A DNA stretch of 64,000 nt from Heterobasidion occidentale (Eukaryota; Basidiomycota; Agaricomycetes; Russulales; Bondarzewiaceae): contig JBCAQO010000004.1 in assembly GCA_039111635.1 (NCBI GenBank), positions 2,480,001-2,544,000 on the forward strand, given 5' to 3'. Made by a program: the position numbers and the translations under genes. This document shows, piece after piece, positions 58,636-64,000 of the stretch; position 1 is the stretch's first letter; each line of letters begins with the position of its first letter. The notes beneath the pieces were generated by a model, which saw nothing but the letters and a program-made list of their open reading frames with translations, made no database searches and had not been told where the DNA came from.

Positions 58636-60717
58636 TCAAGAGGCGCGCGCTTGATACACGTCGAAGTAGGCAGTGTACTCCTCCGGTGTCATCAACTCCT
58701 GGTGCTCCTCTGTCACCTGTGAGAATGCTATAGGCTCGCCATTGACTGTTGAACGCAGTCAAATCTACCATCAGTTCACGCAAAATAGAAGGGGACAAAG
58801 ACACCCACCTAGCATGATTGGATCGTCTTCAATGGCTTCTTCATCGCCTATCCTGCTCACACCTTCGGGCTCCATCGTCGGTCCATTGACGCTGCCGTGA
58901 CCATTCACACCGTTCACAACACCATTCACACCGTTCGTCGTCTTTGCGATCTTCCTCTCCGCATCACCCTCATCTTCGCGTGATCTCGACCGTTTTCTAT
59001 ATTCGTTCAGCGAGTCAAGATATTCAACATCGGGCTTTCGATCTTCGTCGAAATCATCCGTAGTGAAAGCGAAATCTGCGACGGCGTGTTCTGTGCGGAG
59101 GGCGCTGCAGAATTGGCCAATGAGGCGTAATAGTGGTCGTAGTCTATCCACATGCAGAACCTGTCAGAATTGTTCGACAGGACAGATGAAGGGGACTCAC
59201 AGTCCACTTCATGAATCTGCTTCACGTCAGGCTTCACATCTTCGACAGCCATGTCCACACTTGGTTGATTGACATTCAAATTCAGTGAACCTCCAACTCT
59301 CCCCAGCCCCTTCAGACTCTCGTCGAACCCATTCGCTTCATGCCCATTTACCGAGGCCCCGTTGACAGAAGACCCTACCTGCAGCGCATTTTCTTTGATT
59401 CCCAACGCTGTCAGATCTCCCGTAATGGTACTCTTCAAATGCCACGACGGCATTGCGTTCTGTTGTCTCTTCGCAGCTGCCTCGGCATCACGTTCTCTTC
59501 GCACCGTCTCTTCGTCTTTGTCTGTCGAGATGACGATGCCAACCCCTTCGTCCTTTCGCTTCTCTCCGTATGAGCCGGCGACTTTAAGGCCTCGACCTGG
59601 CTCGCCGGAGCCTTTTTGTGATGCCGCGTCGGAAGCGAGATTCTTCGAGATGAACTGTACTACATCAAATCTATATATCAAGCAAGTAGTCAGCATCACT
59701 GTCAGCACCATCTTGCTGAAGGATAGAGGGCGAAATATATACACACGCAGGCAGCACCATCTCTTCACTCTTCCTCAAACCTTCCCTGATAAACCGCATC
59801 TGATAATTAAATCGTTGCATCCTGTCTTGGCTCCCACGAACACTCTCAGCATCGTCGTTGTCGATAAGTTCAGCGTGGCAAACGTCGCAGATGAAGGCGC
59901 CACGCTCAAAGTCCATTAGTTTGTCGACCTCTAGTGGCGCAAAGGATTTATGACATCGGGGACAAATATAGCCCTTGTTGTCCAGTTCCTACACAACCCA
60001 GGTTGATTGGTCGGGTCAATACTTAATGAGAGGGTAGGGAAGAGTTCTACATTTCGCAAGCCAGTATCAATACGCCGGCGCATTTCGGAGACACGCCACT
60101 TGACAACGTTACAAAAACGCTGAAAGTCAACATAGAAGTATTGTCTGCCGACAGACCGCTGAGCGCCTTCCTTGAGTTCGTTCTGCCGATGACTGAAAAG
60201 GGTCGTGGTGGCATCCAGTATTCCGTTAGGCAATGTCAGTTGTTTTTCAAGGTAGGATAGGCGATGGTGACGCACACTTGGACCAGTCGGTCGCCCTCTA
60301 GTACAGCCATGAGCTTGTTCAGCTCCTTCAACTGCAGCCCCATTCTTCCCGCAAGATCATCGTCCTTGAGCCTGTATGTCACAGCGTAAAGTTCTGCGAG
60401 GAGTGAAGGGGCACAGAAAAACGCAGTCGAGCCAGCACGTAAAGCTTCACTCCAATCCTCCAAGGATTGGCATGTCGGAGCGCAGAGAATAAAACTTACA
60501 CTTCGTGGCGCGCCAGCTGGTCCATAACGACAATGAACTTGGGTTCGTAGAATGCTCTTGATACATATTGCACGAGCAAACGGAGGGCGGCCTTGTCCTC
60601 GTCGGTGATCATTAGGTCAAGTCGGGCAGAAACCGCGGCCGAGGACGAGGACAAGGGATGAAATACCCAATTGGAGTCGTCATGCCTTGTTTGGCTCATG
60701 TTTGGCCGAGGCGCCAC
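58636..60717 (-). CDS. TFA1: Transcription initiation factor IIE, alpha subunit
   Basis: General RNA polymerase II factor that recruits TFIIH. Start ATG 60717 or, 18 bp further in, MSQTRHDD (60699). The winged-helix region reads LLVQYVSRAFYEPKFIVVMD, DDDLAGRMGLQLKELNKLMA, YFYVDFQRFCNVVKWRVSEM. The zinc ribbon is CPRCHKSFAPLE...FICDVCHAEL (four Cys). Then FNYQMRFIREGLRKSEEMVL and a long acidic, Asn/Gly-rich part ending VTEEHQELMTPEEYTAYFDV with YQARAS, stop at 58636. Seven to eight introns. One frame step near 59080 (NTPS to ADFAFTTDDFDED) is repaired by one G. As this gene is essential, an assembly error is the likely cause. Divergent from PRI1. Confidence 0.88.
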
Positions 60718-60796
60718 CCCCGCGCCAACACCGCCCTTTCTTCAAAAAGTCTATCGGTTCCAGGTCTTTTCCCTATCGCATATCCTTCAACACACA
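60718..60796. promoter_or_regulatory. Compact bidirectional promoter, TFA1/PRI1
   Basis: Only 79 bp lie between the two proposed start codons, or 97 bp if TFA1 uses the inner Met. Both 5' UTRs and the promoter must overlap the neighbouring coding region. No TATA box is visible. Confidence 0.5.
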
Positions 60797-62346
60797 ATGG
60801 ACGTGGACGAACTCGATCCCTCCTCTCCTGAGGTTATGCTGGCCTTCTACCGACGGCTATATCCCTTCAAGTCGATTTTCAAATGGCTTAACCACGAACA
60901 CTCCCCAACGCGTCTCTTCACGAACCGCGAGATCGCGTACACACTCCAATCCGACGTGTATTTGCGCTACAACTCGTTCACTACTGTCGAGGAATTCAAG
61001 AAACAGACATGCTCGCTGAATCCGACGCGTTTTGAGATCGGACCAGTGTATACCGCTCGAGTGCGTACGGCCGCTCGAGTCAACTGGATCTCATGTTCTG
61101 ATCTGTGCGTCCCGAACATCCATCTCAGCCCCGAGATAAAAAGACCGTCCGACCGAGCGCGTTTCTTCCCCTCCAACGCGAGCTTGTATTTGATATTGAC
61201 ATGACGGACTACGACTCTATTCGCACATGCTGCTCCGGCGCAGGCATCTGCAAGCGCTGCTGGGGATTTATTGGCGCGGCCGTCCGTGTACTTGACCATG
61301 CTATCCGTGACCAATTTGGGTACCAGCATCTACTATGGGTGTATTCTGGTCGTCGTGGTATACATTTGTGGGTGTCAGACCAGGAGGCAATGGACTTGAC
61401 AGACGAGCAGCGGAGGGCGATCGTGGGCCATTTGACGGTAATACAGGGTGGACGAGATATGCATAAGAAGGTGAATGTGAGGGCTAAGAAGGGTGGAGAG
61501 AACATCTTGCCGCCCTCTGTGAAGTGAGTCGCCGTTATACTCATTCAACGTGAAGTTGGCATTTGACTATGTTCGAAGAGCGGCGCTAGAAACGTTGGTC
61601 GACATTTTTGGCGACCTAATACTTACAGACCAGGACTGCTTCAAGAAGGATGAAGCTTGGGAAGAGCTCCTGGAACTCATCCCAGACAAGACGGTGGTTG
61701 CTGAGTTACGGAGGAAGTGGAATCGAGACGAAAACCGGTCTTCGGAGGACAAGTGGGCCGATCTCAAGGCGAAGGTCTCAGGCTATGACAGGAAAAGTCC
61801 AGAGCGGGTATGATCCTTATACTTTCACTGCCAGTCATTGCACTCAGGTGATTTTGTGCGTAGGCTGTCATGAAAGCTGCGATGGAAGACATTGTCTTGC
61901 AGTACACATATCCACGCCTCGATGCTGAGGTCTCTAAACATCGGAATCACTTGCTCAAAGCACCGTTCTGCGTCCACCCAAAAACAGGTCGCATATGCGT
62001 ACCAGTTGATCCCGAACGCATAGACGATTTTGACCCTGGGCGCGTGCCCACCGTCGGGCAACTGTTGCGAGAGCTCGACGCAGCCTCATCAGAGTTAACC
62101 GGCGAAGAACATTCCGGTATAATACATTCTTCCTTGGTCAGCGTTGGCATTGACGTAAGGCTGTTTTTTGTATTCTTCAGATTGGGAGAAGACATCTCTG
62201 AAGCCTTATGTCGATATGCTCGAAAAACACATATCTGGATTAATGGAGGAAGTGCGAAGGGATAAGCGGGAAACTGGTGAGCCTTGTGATATCCTTTGCT
62301 TGCTCATCGTTGCGTTCTGAAGTGCAATTCAGACACCTCATGGTAA
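60797..62346 (+). CDS. PRI1: DNA primase small (catalytic) subunit
   Basis: Synthesises RNA primers in the Pol alpha-primase complex. ATG 60797 (MDVDELDPSSPEVMLAFYRR). Blocks in order: FKSIFKWLNHEHSPTRLFTN, REIAYTLQSDVYLRYNSF, RFEIGPVYTAR/PRDKKTV, ELVFDIDMTDYD (catalytic DxD), a zinc site CCSGAGICKRC, HLLWVYSGRRGIHLWVSD (His-containing active-site strand), NVRAKKGGENILPPSVK, then LAFDYVRRAALETLVDIFGD, AVMKAAMEDIVLQYTYPRLD, LLKAPFCVHPKTGRICVPVD, and a last intron giving the end RET/DTSW at 62346. The splice at 61527-61556 leaves the frame one base short (GG to G at the acceptor), probably an assembly slip. Otherwise complete and of normal length (about 430 residues). Confidence 0.88.
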
Positions 62347-63028
62347 CTGTCATCTTAATCATGATCGGTCCTCCTAGGGCGTCCCGCTGTTGAACCTCGA
62401 TGTATCACCTACTTGTGCACTTACTAATATTCTCCTTGTCCGGCTGGAATCTCAACCGCTGTATCTGTGACTATTGCACCCGTGTATCCATTGATTGACC
62501 ATCTTTTTCTCTCAATCAGCATGAGACAGGTGATGGTGAAGTTTTTTGATTCTTCTGGTTTGCCCGAAAGGGCGGTCACTTTTTCGCCGGGAAGAAACCT
62601 AGTTTCCTAGTCTCCAGATGCTGACCTAAACAGAAGACAATTGTTCTGTTCTAAGACTAGTTTCCATAACCTTTTCCTCTCGAATAACGGGGACATCTCC
62701 CCGTACTTGAGCGCTTGAGCGATATTTGCTTCGAAAAACGGTTACCCAACTGGTTACCCTAACACGACTGTAACACGAATTTGAAGTTGACAAGAAGCCT
62801 GGATGCGGGCTATATTTAGCTTAGATCTTACGCAGCAATCCCTACGTCACCATGTGTCGAGGGGAAGCCCCCTAAAGACTGCCAACCGCGACCATTGGAT
62901 CATTGGCAGCCTTAGCTTGGCATCGTCTGTGTCACGAACGGCAGTAGCCTATCCAATACCATCTTTCCGGCCCATAAATCTTGACGCAGTTCTTTCCGGC
63001 GTCGATTCTGCCCCCAACAGCGAACACC
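62347..63028. other. Intergenic, no supported gene
   Basis: About 680 bp between PRI1 and the membrane-protein gene on the same strand. Nothing recognised. Confidence 0.4.
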
Positions 63029-63762
63029 ATGTCCTCGACGTCATTCCCCACTCCGAGCGGCTCGTTCGCCTCTCTGCCGACGGGAACTTTTAGCGGGCCA
63101 GACAGCGGCTCACGGACCACGACCGCGGCGATGCTCTTCGCGTTTCTGATCGTTTTCATAGTGTTGTTGGGGCTGTTCATCGCGGCGGGGGTATTATGGC
63201 ATCATATTGCGATACGAAGGCGGGCACGGCAGGCGTGGGTGGGCTACGGGAACGAATCAAAACCAGGTGGTATGAAGAAACCAGAGATTTGGGAGGTATG
63301 GACAGATTACGAGAAAGGTGGCGAAATAGGGAACTTGGAGACGCTGCGGGTATGTTTTCGACCACTTCATGATCCATCAAGTAACTCCTAATATATACAA
63401 CCGAATTTACTTTACAGCCACTAGCTGTTGAGGTCGAACGCTCATTCTCATCAAAACCGCTTTCACCATCTCATTCTATGCCAAATACCATTCCCTCCTC
63501 GGGGTCACCACAACCCCGCAGCTGGTTTCCCACCTCGATGCGCTCGATCCCTCCAGCGAAGGACCTCACGCCCCCGCCGAGCCCAGTACAAAAGGCCCAA
63601 GTATCCTTTCTCATAGCCATGCCGTCACAAACGCGAAGTCAGGGCAAAGCTGCACGCTGGTCGATGACGTCCGATGCGTCCCATTTGGATGATTGGTCGC
63701 TTTCTGGAGAATACGCGATCGGCACACATCACACACCGTTTCGCGATGGGAACGAGGTCTGA
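63029..63762 (+). CDS. Small single-pass membrane protein of unknown function
   Basis: ATG 63029 (MSSTSFPTPSGSFASLPTGT) gives a Ser/Thr-rich extracellular-type N-terminus, then one transmembrane helix (AMLFAFLIVFIVLLGLFIAA), a basic stop-transfer RRRARQAW, and a cytoplasmic tail. A 66-nt intron (GTATGT...TTTACAG, about 63351-63416) joins to PLAVEVERSFSSKPLSPSHS and a Ser/Pro-rich tail (TPPPSPVQKAQ) ending RDGNEV at 63762. This layout (Ser/Thr ectodomain, one helix, short tail) is common in basidiomycete surface or sensor-like proteins. No domain was recognised. Confidence 0.6.
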
Positions 63763-64000
63763 CCGTGTGTTACATTATTTTTTATCTTGCTTTCCCGTCC
63801 CAAGCAGTGGGGATTACGACGGTGACGACCATAATGATGGTGATGAGTTGTGTACGAGATCGGTGCCGCATCCTCCTTTTTTGTGGTGCTTTTGCGAAGC
63901 TTACCTTACACTTGCCCCTGTATATTACTGACTACTTATCTCAGTCAAGGCTACTGTACGTGCTTGCCTTGATAGCATCTGTGTACGTTGACTATGCAGT
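63763..64000. other. Window end, no supported gene
   Basis: 3' region of the preceding gene; nothing recognised. Confidence 0.4.

Overview
This window is from a filamentous basidiomycete, most likely an Agaricomycete (mushroom or polypore class). The genes are dense, sit on both strands and are cut by many 42-100 nt GT-AG introns. The products include mitochondrial formyltransferase, TFIIE alpha, primase and a complex I subunit, and one gene belongs to a multicopy family (DUF6698-type) that I know only from mushroom-forming fungi. All exon models here were built by hand from splice signals and protein similarity.

Left part (0-15 kb) is accessory. It holds orphan minus-strand proteins (two of them paralogous, sharing a VYP...WRLRR.FL block), a 14-copy quasi-palindromic repeat array at 3.4-4.7 kb, a decayed SEC14-like gene, an intact Ulp/SENP-type SUMO protease (9.4-11.3 kb), a GRF-finger-like protein, a DUF6698-type copy and a 209-bp tandem repeat. 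Three of the orphan proteins end in SUMO-interaction-like motifs (hydrophobic core plus acidic tail), which makes the region look SUMO-themed.

Middle part (15.8-47.8 kb) is mostly metabolic: mitochondrial methionyl-tRNA formyltransferase, an alpha/beta hydrolase, a D-galactonate-dehydratase-like enolase-superfamily enzyme, a divergent pair of sugar oxidoreductases (KduD-like SDR and a zinc polyol dehydrogenase) with CreA-like sites between them, a secreted CPAF-like S41 peptidase, an AYR1-like SDR, an LRR/RNI-like protein, a carboxymuconolactone-decarboxylase-like protein, a further SDR with a decayed sibling, an aldo-keto reductase, an Old Yellow Enzyme with a membrane tail, and a seven-helix membrane protein.

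Right part (49-64 kb) is a block of conserved housekeeping genes: an SNX9-like SH3-PX sorting nexin, a G-patch/RRM protein with SIM-like motifs at both ends, NDUFS5, a Get5-like ubiquitin-like protein, TFIIE alpha (TFA1), primase small subunit (PRI1, sharing a promoter of about 80 bp with TFA1) and a small single-pass membrane protein.

A recurring oddity is that about 16 reading-frame breaks occur, most explained by loss of one base from a short homopolymer. They also hit essential genes (TFA1, PRI1), so assembly error is the favoured explanation over gene death.
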